A DNA stretch of 64,000 nucleotides from Meandrina meandrites (taxonomy: Eukaryota > Cnidaria > Anthozoa > Scleractinia > Meandrinidae), in contig OY855908.1 in NCBI GenBank assembly GCA_963693305.1, forward strand, positions 21,134,493-21,198,492, written 5' to 3'. Under the pieces are notes generated by a model. That model ran no database searches, was not told the DNA's origin, and was given only the letters and a program-made list of their open reading frames with translations. Positions 36,578-48,769 of this stretch are shown here, piece after piece (within the stretch, counting starts at the first letter, position 1; every line of letters begins with the position of its first letter). The position numbers and the translations under genes were made by a program.

Positions 36578-39500
36578 AGGCCGAGTCTGAAATTTTATTG
36601 AAATTGGGCTCTCTTTGTGAAAATCGCTGCAAATGCGCTGCTCGAGCTGAGAACATGCCAAAATGAATTTTCCAGGCCGAAACTGAAATTTTTTTGAAAT
36701 TCGGCTCTCTTGGTGAAAATCGCTGCAAATGCGCTGCCCGAGCTGAGTACATGCCAAAATGAATTTTCCAGGCCGAATCTGAAATTTTTTTGAAATTGGG
36801 CTCTCTTGGTGAAAATCGCTGCAAATGCGCTGCCCGAGCTGAGAACATGCCAAAATGAATTTTCCAGGCCGAAACTGAAATTTTTTTGAAATTCGGCTCT
36901 CTTGGTGAAAATCGCTGCAAATGCGCTGCCCGAGCTGAGTACATGCCAAAATGAATTTTCCAGGCCGAGTCTGAAATTTTATTGAAATTGGGCTCTCTTT
37001 GTGAAAATCGCTGCAAATGCGCTGCCCGAGCTGAGAACATGCCAAAATGAATTTTCCAGGCCGAATCTGAAATTTTTTTGAAATTGGGCTCTCTTGGTGA
37101 AAATCGCTGCAAATGCGCTGCCCGAGCTGAGAACATGCCAAAATGAATTTTCCAGGCCGAAACTGAAATTTTTTTGAAATTCGGCTCTCTTGGTGAAAAT
37201 CGCTGCAAATGCGCTGCCCGAGCTGAGTACATGCCAAAATGAATTTTCCAGGCCGAGTCTGAAATTTTATTGAAATTGGGCTCTCTTTGTGAAAATCGCT
37301 GCAAATGCGCTGCCCGAGCTGAGAACATGCCAAAATGAATTTTCCAGGCCGAATCTGAAATTTTTTTGAATTTCGGCTCTCTTGGTGAAAATCGCTGCAA
37401 ATGCGCTGCCCGAGCTGAGAACATGCCATAATGAATTTTCCAGGCCGAATCTGAAATTTTTTTGAAATTGGGCTCTCTTGGTGAAAATCGCTGCAAATGC
37501 GCTGCCCGAGCTGAGTACATGCCAAAATGAATTTTCCAGGTCGAGTCTGAAATTTTATTGAAATTGGGCTCTCTTTGTGAAAATCGCTGCAAATGCGCTG
37601 CCCGAGCTGAGAACATGCCAAAACGAATTTTTCAGGCCGAATCTGAAATTTTTTTGAAATTGGGCTCTCTTGGTGAAAATCGCTGCAAATGCGCTGCCCG
37701 AGCTGAGTACATGCCAAAATGAATTTTCCAGGCCGAGTCTGAAATTTTATTGAAATTGGGCTCTCTTTGTGAAAATCGCTGCAAATGCGCTGCCCGAGCT
37801 GAGAACATGCCAAAATGAATTTTCCAGGCCGAAACTGAAATTTTTTTGAAATTCGGCTCTCTTGGTGAAAATCGCTGCAAATGCGCTGCCCGAGCTGAGT
37901 ACATGCCAAAATGAATTTTCCAGGCCGAGTCTGAAATTTTATTGAAATTGGGCTCTCTTTGTGAAAATCGCTGCAAATGCGCTGCCCGAGCTGAGAACAT
38001 GCCAAAATGAATTTTCCAGGCCGAATCTGAAATTTTTTTGAATTTCGGCTCTCTTGGTGAAAATCGCTGCAAATGCGCTGCCCGAGCTGAGAACATGCCA
38101 TAATGAATTTTCCAGGCCGAATCTGAAATTTTTTTGAAATTGGGCTCTCTTGGTGAAAATCGCTGCAAATGCGCTGCCCGAGCTGAGTACATGCCAAAAT
38201 GAATTTTGCAGGTCGAGTCTGAAATTTTATTGAAATTGGGCTCTCTTTGTGAAAATCGCTGCAAATGCGCTGCCCGAGCTGAGAACATGCCAAAACGAAT
38301 TTTTCAGGCCGAATCTGAAATTTTTTTGAAATTGGGCTCTCTTGGTGAAAATCGCTGCAAATGCGCTGCCCGAGCTGAGTACATGCCAAAATGAATTTTC
38401 CAGGCCGAGTCTGAAATTTTATTGAAATTGGGCTCTCTTTGTGAAAATCGCTGCAAATGCGCTGCCCGAGGTGAGAACATGCCAAAATGAATTTTCCAGG
38501 CCGAATCTGAAATTTTTTATAAATTCGGCTCTCTTGGTGAAAATCGCTGCAAATGCGCTGCCCGAGCTGAGTACATGCCAAAATGAATTTTCCAGGCCGA
38601 ATCTGAAATTTTTTATAATTTCGGCTCTCTTGGTGAAAATCGCTGCAAATGCGCTGCCCGAGCTGAGAACATGCCAAAATGAATTTTCCAGGCCGAATCT
38701 GAAATTTTTTATAATTTCGGCTCTCTTGGTGAAAATCGCTGCAAATGCGCTGCCCGAGCTGAGTACATGCCAAAATGAATTTTCCAGGCCGAATCTGAAA
38801 TTTTTTTGAAATTGGGCTCTCTTGGTGAAAATCGCTGCAAATGCGCTGCCCGAGGTGAGAACATGCCAAAATGAATTTTCCAGGCCGAATCTGAAATTTT
38901 TTATAAATTCGGCTCTCTTGGTGAAAATCGCTGCAAATGCGCTGCCCGAGCTGAGTACATGCCAAAATGAATTTTCCAGGCCGAATCTGAAATTTTTTTG
39001 AAATTGGGCTCTCTTGGTGAAAATCGCTGCAAATGCGCTGCCCGAGCTGAGAACATGCCAAAATGAATTTTCCAGGCCGAGTCTGAAATTTTATTGAAAT
39101 TGGGCTCTCTTTGTGAAAATCGCTGCAAATGCGCTGCCCGAGCTGAGAACATGCCAAAATGAATTTTCCAGGCCGAAACTGAAATTTTTTTGAAATTCGG
39201 CTCTCTTGGTGAAAATCGCTGCAAATGCGCTGCCCGAGCTGAGTACATGCCAAAATGAATTTTCCAGGCCGAATCTGAAATTTTTTTGAATTTCGGCTCT
39301 CTTGGTGAAAATCGCTGCAAATGCGCTGCCCGAGCTGAGAACATGCCAAAATGAATTTTCCAGGCCGAATCTGAAATTTTTTGGAAATTGGGCTCTGTTG
39401 GTGAAAATCGCAGCAAATGCGCTGCCCGAGCTGAGAACATGCCAAAATGAATTTTCCAGGCCGAATCTGAAATTTTTTTGAAATTCGGCTCTGTTGGTGA

Positions 39501-39841
39501 AAATCGCTACAAATGCGCTGCCCGAGCTGAGAACATGCCAAAATGAATTTTCCAGGCCGAATCTGAAATTTTTTATAAATTCGGCTCTCTTGGTGAAAAT
39601 CGCTGCAAATGCGCTGCCCGAGCTGAGAACATGCCAAAATGAATTTTCCAGGCCGAATCTGAAATTTTTTATAAATTCGGCTCTCTTGGTGAAAATCGCT
39701 GCAAATGCGCTGCCCGAGCTGAGTACATGCCAAAATGAATTTTCCAGGCCGAATCTGAAATTTTTTTGAAATTGGGCTCTCTTGGTGAAAATCGCTGCAA
39801 ATGCGCTGCCCGAGCTGAGAACATGCCAAAATGAATTTTCC

Positions 39842-42337
39842 AGGCCGAATCTGAAATTTTTTTTAAATTGGGCTCTCTTGGTGAAAATCGCTGCAAATGC
39901 GCTGCCCGAGCTGAGTACATGCCAAAATGAATTTTCCAGGCCGAGTCTGAAATTTTATTGAAATTGGGCTCTCTTTGTGAAAATCGCTGCAAATGCGCTG
40001 CCCGAGCTGAGAACATGCCAAAATGAATTTTCCAGGCCGAAACTGAAATTTTTTTGAAATTCGGCTCTCTTGGTGAAAATCGCTGCAAATGCGCTGCCCG
40101 AGCTGAGTACATGCCAAAATGAATTTTCCAGGCCGAGTCTGAAATTTTATTGAAATTGGGCTCTCTTTGTGAAAATCGCTGCAAATGCGCTGCCCGAGCT
40201 GAGAACATGCCAAAATGAATTTTCCAGGCCGAATCTGAAATTTTTTTGAATTTCGGCTCTCTTGGTGAAAATCGCTGCAAATGCGCTGCCCGAGCTGAGA
40301 ACATGCCATAATGAATTTTCCAGGCCGAATCTGAAATTTTTTTGAAATTGGGCTCTCTTGGTGAAAATCGCTGCAAATGCGCTGCCCGAGCTGAGTACAT
40401 GCCAAAATGAATTTTCCAGGTCGAGTCTGAAATTTTATTGAAATTGGGCTCTCTTTGTGAAAATCGCTGCAAATGCGCTGCCCGAGCTGAGAACATGCCA
40501 AAACGAATTTTCCAGGCCGAATCTGAAATTTTTTTGAAATTGGGCTCTCTTGGTGAAAATCGCTGCAAATGCGCTGCCCGAGCTGAGTACATGCCAAAAT
40601 GAATTTTCCAGGCCGAGTCTGAAATTTTATTGAAATTGGGCTCTCTTTGTGAAAATCGCTGCAAATGCGCTGCCCGAGCTGAGAACATGCCAAAATGAAT
40701 TTTCCAGGCCGAATCTGAAATTTTTTATAAATTCGGCTCTCTTGGTGAAAATCGCTGCAAATGCGCTGCCCGAGCTGAGTACATGCCAAAATGAATTTTC
40801 CAGGCCGAATCTGAAATTTTTTTGAAATTGGGCTCTCTTGGTGAAAATCGCTGCAAATGCGCTGCCCGAGGTGAGAACATGCCAAAATGAATTTTCCAGG
40901 CCGAATCTGAAATTTTTTATAAATTCGGCTCTCTTGGTGAAAATCGCTGCAAATGCGCTGCCCGAGCTGAGTACATGCCAAAATGAATTTTCCAGGCCGA
41001 ATCTGAAATTTTTTTGAAATTGGGCTCTCTTGGTTAAAATCGCTGCAAATGCGCTGCCCGAGCTGAGAACATGCCAAAATGAATTTTCCAGGCCGAGTCT
41101 GAAATTTTATTGAAATTGGGCTCTCTTTGTGAAAATCGCTGCAAATGCGCTGCCCGAGCTGAGAACATGCCAAAATGAATTTTCCAGGCCGAAACTGAAA
41201 TTTTTTTGAAATTCGGCTCTCTTGGTGAAAATCGCTGCAAATGCGCTGCCCGAGCTGAGTACATGCCAAAATGAATTTTCCAGGCCGAATCTGAAATTTT
41301 TTTGAAATTGGGCTCTCTTGGTGAAAATCGCTGCAAATGCGCTGCCCGAGCTGAGAACATGCCAAAATGAATTTTCCAGGCCGAATCTGAAATTTTTTTG
41401 AAATTGGGCTCTCTTGGTGAAAATCGCTGCAAATGCGCTGCCCGAGCTGAGTACATGCCAAAATGAATTTTCCAGGCCGAATCTGAAATTTTTTTGAAAT
41501 TGGGCTCTCTTGGTGAAAATCGCTGCAAATGCGCTGCCCGAGCTGAGAACATGCCAAAATGAATTTTCCAGGCCGAATCTGAAATTTTTTTGAAATTGGG
41601 CTCTCTTGGTGAAAATCGCTGCAAATGCGCTGCCCGAGCTGAGTACATGCCAAAATGAATTTTCCAGGCCGAGTCTGAAATTTTATTGAAATTGGGCTCT
41701 CTTTGTGAAAATCGCTGCAAATGCGCTGCCCGAGCTGAGAACATGCCAAAATCAATTTTCCAGGCCGAAACTGAAATTTTTTTGAAATTCGGCTCTCTTG
41801 GTGAAAATCGCTGTAAATGCGCTGCCCGAGCTGAGTACATGCCAAAATGAATTTTCCAGGCCGAGTCTGAAATTTTATTGAAATTGGGCTCTCTTTGTGA
41901 AAATCGCTGCAAATGCGCTGCCCGAGCTGAGAACATGCCAAAATGAATTTTCCAGGCCGAATCTGAAATTTTTTTGAATTTCGGCTCTCTTGGTGAAAAT
42001 CGCTGCAAATGCGCTGCCCGAGCTGAGAACATGCCATAATGAATTTTCCAGGCCGAATCTGAAATTTTTTTGAAATTGGGCTCTCTTGGTGAAAATCGCT
42101 GCAAATGCGCTGCCCGAGCTGAGAACATGCCAAAATGAATTTTCCAGGCCGAATCTGAAATTTTTTGGAAATTGGGCTCTGTTGGTGAAAATCGCAGCAA
42201 ATGCGCTGCCCGAGCTGAGAACATGCCAAAATGAATTTTCCAGGCCGAATCTGAAATTTTTTTGAAATTCGGCTCTGTTGGTGAAAATCGCTACAAATGC
42301 GCTGCCCGAGCTGAGAACATGCCAAAATGAATTTTCC
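39842..42337 (+). repeat. Large HOR block, copy 1 (partners 48770 and 53474)
   Basis: Begins with a G-like monomer having eight Ts then AAATT (23 G to T). It proceeds H, I, H, M-K, G, J-L, G, H, F, E, F, G(42T), H, I, G and so on to M-K, G, A, B. The first part matches 53474 onward at offset 13632; after 41474 the offset is 13440 because this copy has one more G-G dimer. Confidence 0.84.
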
Positions 42338-43873
42338 ATGCCGAATCTGAAATTTTTTATAAATTCGGCTCTCTTGGTGAAAATCGCTGCAAATGCGCTG
42401 CCCGAGCTGAGTACATGCCAAAATGAATTTTCCAGGCCGAATCTGAAATTTTTTTGAAATTCGGCTCTGTTGGTGAAAATCGCTACAAATGCGCTGCCCG
42501 AGCTGAGAACATGCCAAAATGAATTTTCCATGCCGAATCTGAAATTTTTTATAAATTCGGCTCTCTTGGTGAAAATCGCTGCAAATGCGCTGCCCGAGCT
42601 GAGAACATGCCAAAATGAATTTTCCAGGCCGAATCTGAAATTTTTTATAATTTCGGCTCTCTTGGTGAAAATCGCTGCAAATGCGCTGCCCGAGCTGAGT
42701 ACATGCCAAAATGAATTTTCCAGGCCGAATCTGAAATTTTTTTGAAATTGGGCTCTCTTGGTGAAAATCGCTGCAAATGCGCTGCCCGAGGTGAGAACAT
42801 GCCAAAATGAATTTTCCAGGCCGAATCTGAAATTTTTTATAAATTCGGCTCTCTTGGTGAAAATCGCTGCAAATGCGCTGCCCGAGCTGAGTACATGCCA
42901 AAATGAATTTTCCAGGCCGAATCTGAAATTTTTTTGAAATTGGGCTCTCTTGGTGAAAATCGCTGCAAATGCGCTGCCCGAGCTGAGAACATGCCAAAAT
43001 GAATTTTCCAGGCCGAGTCTGAAATTTTATTGAAATTGGGCTCTCTTTGTGAAAATCGCTGCAAATGCGCTGCCCGAGCTGAGAACATGCCAAAATGAAT
43101 TTTCCAGGCCGAAACTGAAATTTTTTTGAAATTCGGCTCTCTTGGTGAAAATCGCTGCAAATGCGCTGCCCGAGCTGAGTACATGCCAAAATGAATTTTC
43201 CAGGCCGAATCTGAAATTTTTTTGAAATTGGGCTCTCTTGGTGAAAATCGCTGCAAATGCGCTGCCCGAGCTGAGAACATGCCAAAATGAATTTTCCAGG
43301 CCGAGTCTGAAATTTTATTGAAATTGGGCTCTCTTTGTGAAAATCGCTGCAAATGCGCTGCCCGAGCTGAGAACATGCCAAAATGAATTTTCAGGGCCGA
43401 ATCTGAAATTTTTTTGAAATTGGGCTCTCTTGGTGAAAATCGCTGCAAATGCGCTGCCCGAGCTGAGAACATGCCAAAATGAATTTTCCAGGCCGAATCT
43501 GAAATTTTATTGAAATTGGGCTCTCTTTGTGAAAATCGCTGCAAATGCGCTGCCCGAGCTGAGAACATGCCAAAATGAATTTTCCAGGCCGAGTCTGAAA
43601 TTTTATTGAAATTGGGCTCTCTTTGTGAAAATCGCTGCAAATGCGCTGCCCGAGCTGAGAACATGCCAAAATGAATTTTCAGGGCCGAATCTGAAATTTT
43701 TTTGAAATTGGGCTCTCTTGGTGAAAATCGCTGCAAATGCGCTGCCCGAGCTGAGAACATGCCAAAATGAATTTTCCAGGCCGAGTCTGAAATTTTATTG
43801 AAATTGGGCTCTCTTTGTGAAAATCGCTGCAAATGCGCTGCCCGAGCTGAGAACATGCCAAAATGAATTTTCA

Positions 43874-44929
43874 GGGCCGAATCTGAAATTTTTTTGAAAT
43901 TGGGCTCTCTTGGTGAAAATCGCTGCAAATGCGCTGCCCGAGCTGAGAACATGCCAAAATGAATTTTCCAGGCCGAGTCTGAAATTTTATTGAAATTGGG
44001 CTCTCTTTGTGAAAATCGCTGCAAATGCGCTGCCCGAGCTGAGAACATGCCAAAATGAATTTTCCAGGCCGAAACTGAAATTTTTTTGAAATTCGGCTCT
44101 CTTTTTGAAAATCGCTGCAAATGCGCTGCCCGAGCTGAGTACATGCCAAAATGAATTTTCCAGGCCGAATCTGAAATTTTTTTGAAATTGGGCTCTCTTG
44201 GTGAAAATCGCTGCAAATGCGCTGCCCGAGCTGAGAACATGCCAAAATGAATTTTCCAGGCCGAATCTGAAATTTTTTTGAAATTGGGCTCTCTTGGTGA
44301 AAATCGCTGCAAATGCGCTGCCCGAGCTGAGAACATGCCAAAATGAATTTTCCATGCCGAATCTGAAATTTTTTATAAATTCGGCTCTCTTGGTGAAAAT
44401 CGCTGCAAATGCGCTGCCCGAGCTGAGAACATGCCAAAATGAATTTTCCAGGCCGAATCTGAAATTTTTTGGAAATTGGGCTCTGTTGGTGAAAATCGCA
44501 GCAAATGCGCTGCCCGAGCTGAGAACATGCCAAAATGAATTTTCCAGGCCGAATCTGAAATTTTTTTGAAATTCGGCTCTGTTGGTGAAAATCGCTACAA
44601 ATGCGCTGCCCGAGCTGAGAACATGCCAAAATGAATTTTCCATGCCGAATCTGAAATTTTTTATAAATTCGGCTCTCTTGGTGAAAATCGCTGCAAATGC
44701 GCTGCCCGAGCTGAGAACATGCCAAAATGAATTTTCCAGGCCGAATCTGAAATTTTTTATAAATTCGGCTCTCTTGGTGAAAATCGCTGCCAATGCGCTG
44801 CCCGAGCTGAGTACATGCCAAAATGAATTTTCCAGGCCGAATCTGAAATTTTTTTGAAATTGGGCTCTCTTGGTGAAAATCGCTGCAAATGCGCTGCCCG
44901 AGGTGAGAACATGCCAAAATGAATTTTCC
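43874..44929 (+). repeat. Eleven-monomer cassette O-H-N-G-G-C-A-B-C-P-E, copy 2
   Basis: Same order as 1249-2304, including the rare N monomer (44066). O units also start at 43394 and 43682, so this copy lies at the end of a short O-rich run. Confidence 0.85.
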
Positions 44930-46753
44930 AGGCCGAATCTGAAATTTTTTATAAATTCGGCCCTCTTGGTGAAAATCGCTGCAAATGCGCTGCCCGAGCT
45001 GAGTACATGCCAAAATGAATTTTCCAGGCCGAATCTGAAATTTTTTTGAAATTGGGCTCTCTTGGTGAAAATCGCTGCAAATGCGCTGCCCGAGCTGAGA
45101 ACATGCCAAAATGAATTTTCCAGGCCGAGTCTGAAATTTTATTGAAATTGGGCTCTCTTTGTGAAAATCGCTGCAAATGCGCTGCCCGAGCTGAGAACAT
45201 GCCAAAATGAATTTTCCAGGCCGAAACTGAAATTTTTTTGAAATTGGGCTCTCTTGGTGAAAATCGCTGCAAATGCGCTGCCCGAGCTGAGAACATGCCA
45301 AAATGAATTTTCCAGGCCGAGTCTGAAATTTTATTGAAATTGGGCTCTCTTTGTGAAAATCGCTGCAAATGCGCTGCCCGAGCTGAGAACATGCCAAAAT
45401 GAATTTTCCAGGCCGAGTCTGAAATTTTATTGAAATTGGGCTCTCTTTGTGAAAATCGCTGCAAATGCGCTGCCCGAGCTGAGAACATGCCAAAATGAAT
45501 TTTCCAGGCCGAATCTGAAATTTTTTATAAATTCGGCTCTCTTGGTGAAAATCGCTGCCAATGCGCTGCCCGAGCTGAGTACATGCCAAAATGAATTTTC
45601 CAGGCCGAATCTGAAATTTTTTTGAAATTGGGCTCTCTTGGTGAAAATCGCTGCAAATGCGCTGCCCGAGGTGAGAACATGCCAAAATGAATTTTCCAGG
45701 CCGAATCTGAAATTTTTTATAAATTCGGCTCTCTTGGTGAAAATCGCTGCAAATGCGCTGCCCGAGCTGAGTACATGCCAAAATGAATTTTCCAGGCCGA
45801 ATCTGAAATTTTTTTGAAATTGGGCTCTCTTGGTGAAAATCGCTGCAAATGCGCTGCCCGAGCTGAGAACATGCCAAAATGAATTTTCCAGGCCGAGTCT
45901 GAAATTTTATTGAAATTGGGCTCTCTTTGTGAAAATCGCTGCAAATGCGCTGCCCGAGCTGAGAACATGCCAAAATGAATTTTCCAGGCCGAAACTGAAA
46001 TTTTTTTGAAATTGGGCTCTCTTGGTGAAAATCGCTGCAAATGCGCTGCCCGAGCTGAGAACATGCCAAAATGAATTTTCCAGGCCGAGTCTGAAATTTT
46101 ATTGAAATTGGGCTCTCTTTGTGAAAATCGCTGCAAATGCGCTGCCCGAGCTGAGAACATGCCAAAATGAATTTTCCAGGCCGAGTCTGAAATTTTATTG
46201 AAATTGGGCTCTCTTTGTGAAAATCGCTGCAAATGCGCTGCCCGAGCTGAGAACATGCCAAAATGAATTTTCAGGGCCGAATCTGAAATTTTTTTGAAAT
46301 TGGGCTCTCTTGGTGAAAATCGCTGCAAATGCGCTGCCCGAGCTGAGAACATGCCAAAATGAATTTTCCAGGCCGAGTCTGAAATTTTATTGAAATTGGG
46401 CTCTCTTTGTGAAAATCGCTGCAAATGCGCTGCCCGAGCTGAGAACATGCCAAAATGAATTTTCCAGGCCGAAACTGAAATTTTTTTGAAATTGGGCTCT
46501 CTTGGTGAAAATCGCTGCAAATGCGCTGCCCGAGCTGAGAACATGCCAAAATGAATTTTCCAGGCCGAGTCTGAAATTTTATTGAAATTGGGCTCTCTTT
46601 GTGAAAATCGCTGCAAATGCGCTGCCCGAGCTGAGAACATGCCAAAATGAATTTTCCAGGCCGAGTCTGAAATTTTATTGAAATTGGGCTCTCTTTGTGA
46701 AAATCGCTGCAAATGCGCTGCCCGAGCTGAGAACATGCCAAAATGAATTTTCA

Positions 46754-47905
46754 GGGCCGAATCTGAAATTTTTTTGAAATTGGGCTCTCTTGGTGAAAAT
46801 CGCTGCAAATGCGCTGCCCGAGCTGAGAACATGCCAAAATGAATTTTCCAGGCCGAGTCTGAAATTTTATTGAAATTGGGCTCTCTTTGTGAAAATCGCT
46901 GCAAATGCGCTGCCCGAGCTGAGAACATGCCAAAATGAATTTTCCAGGCCGAAACTGAAATTTTTTTGAAATTCGGCTCTCTTTTTGAAAATCGCTGCAA
47001 ATGCGCTGCCCGAGCTGAGTACATGCCAAAATGAATTTTCCAGGCCGAATCTGAAATTTTTTTGAAATTGGGCTCTCTTGGTGAAAATCGCTGCAAATGC
47101 GCTGCCCGAGCTGAGAACATGCCAAAATGAATTTTCCAGGCCGAATCTGAAATTTTTTTGAAATTGGGCTCTCTTGGTGAAAATCGCTGCAAATGCGCTG
47201 CCCGAGCTGAGAACATGCCAAAATGAATTTTCCATGCCGAATCTGAAATTTTTTATAAATTCGGCTCTCTTGGTGAAAATCGCTGCAAATGCGCTGCCCG
47301 AGCTGAGAACATGCCAAAATGAATTTTCCAGGCCGAATCTGAAATTTTTTGGAAATTGGGCTCTGTTGGTGAAAATCGCAGCAAATGCGCTGCCCGAGCT
47401 GAGAACATGCCAAAATGAATTTTCCAGGCCGAATCTGAAATTTTTTTGAAATTCGGCTCTGTTGGTGAAAATCGCTACAAATGCGCTGCCCGAGCTGAGA
47501 ACATGCCAAAATGAATTTTCCATGCCGAATCTGAAATTTTTTATAAATTCGGCTCTCTTGGTGAAAATCGCTGCAAATGCGCTGCCCGAGCTGAGAACAT
47601 GCCAAAATGAATTTTCCAGGCCGAATGTGAAATTTTTTATAAATTCGGCTCTCTTGGTGAAAATCGCTGCAAATGCGCTGCCCGAGCTGAGAACATGCCA
47701 AAATGAATTTTCCAGGCCGAATGTGAAATTTTTTATAAATTCGGCTCTCTTGGTGAAAATCGCTGCCAATGCGCTGCCCGAGCTGAGTACATGCCAAAAT
47801 GAATTTTCCAGGCCGAATCTGAAATTTTTTTGAAATTGGGCTCTCTTGGTGAAAATCGCTGCAAATGCGCTGCCCGAGGTGAGAACATGCCAAAATGAAT
47901 TTTCC
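46754..47905 (+). repeat. Cassette copy 3 with one extra monomer
   Basis: Order O, H, N, G, G, C, A, B, C, then two TATAAATTCGG monomers (47618 and 47714, the second in P state), then E. The extra unit comes from a local single-monomer duplication marked by GAATGTG. Confidence 0.85.
47618..47809 (+). repeat. Two adjacent monomers sharing private GAATGTG
   Basis: Both 47618 and 47714 have G at position 10 (GAATGTGAAAT), seen nowhere else in the window. They differ in the 54C and 75T states, as if one duplicated unit then met the normal P-F ending. Confidence 0.85.
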
Positions 47906-48385
47906 AGGCCGAATCTGAAATTTTTTATAAATTCGGCTCTCTTGGTGAAAATCGCTGCAAATGCGCTGCCCGAGCTGAGTACATGCCAAAATGAATTTTC
48001 CAGGCCGAATCTGAAATTTTTTTGAAATTGGGCTCTCTTGGTGAAAATCGCTGCAAATGCGCTGCCCGAGGTGAGAACATGCCAAAATGAATTTTCCAGG
48101 CCGAATCTGAAATTTTTTATAAATTCGGCTCTCTTGGTGAAAATCGCTGCAAATGCGCTGCCCGAGCTGAGTACATGCCAAAATGAATTTTCCAGGCCGA
48201 ATCTGAAATTTTTTTGAAATTGGGCTCTCTTGGTGAAAATCGCTGCAAATGCGCTGCCCGAGGTGAGAACATGCCAAAATGAATTTTCCAGGCCGAATCT
48301 GAAATTTTTTATAAATTCGGCTCTCTTGGTGAAAATCGCTGCAAATGCGCTGCCCGAGCTGAGTACATGCCAAAATGAATTTTCC
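47810..48385 (+). repeat. E-F dimer repeated three times (192-bp period)
   Basis: GAGGTGAG at about 47876, 48068 and 48260, each followed by an F monomer. Elsewhere E-F normally occurs once per block, so this is a local amplification of a dimer. Confidence 0.87.
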
Positions 48386-48769
48386 AGGCCGAATCTGAAA
48401 TTTTTTTGAAATTGGGCTCTCTTGGTGAAAATCGCTGCAAATGCGCTGCCCGAGCTGAGAACATGCCAAAATGAATTTTCCAGGCCGAGTCTGAAATTTT
48501 ATTGAAATTGGGCTCTCTTTGTGAAAATCGCTGCAAATGCGCTGCCCGAGCTGAGAACATGCCAAAATGAATTTTCCAGGCCGAAACTGAAATTTTTTTG
48601 AAATTCGGCTCTCTTGGTGAAAATCGCTGCAAATGCGCTGCCCGAGCTGAGTACATGCCAAAATGAATTTTCCAGGCCGAATCTGAAATTTTTTTGAAAT
48701 TGGGCTCTCTTGGTGAAAATCGCTGCAAATGCGCTGCCCGAGCTGAGAACATGCCAAAATGAATTTTCC

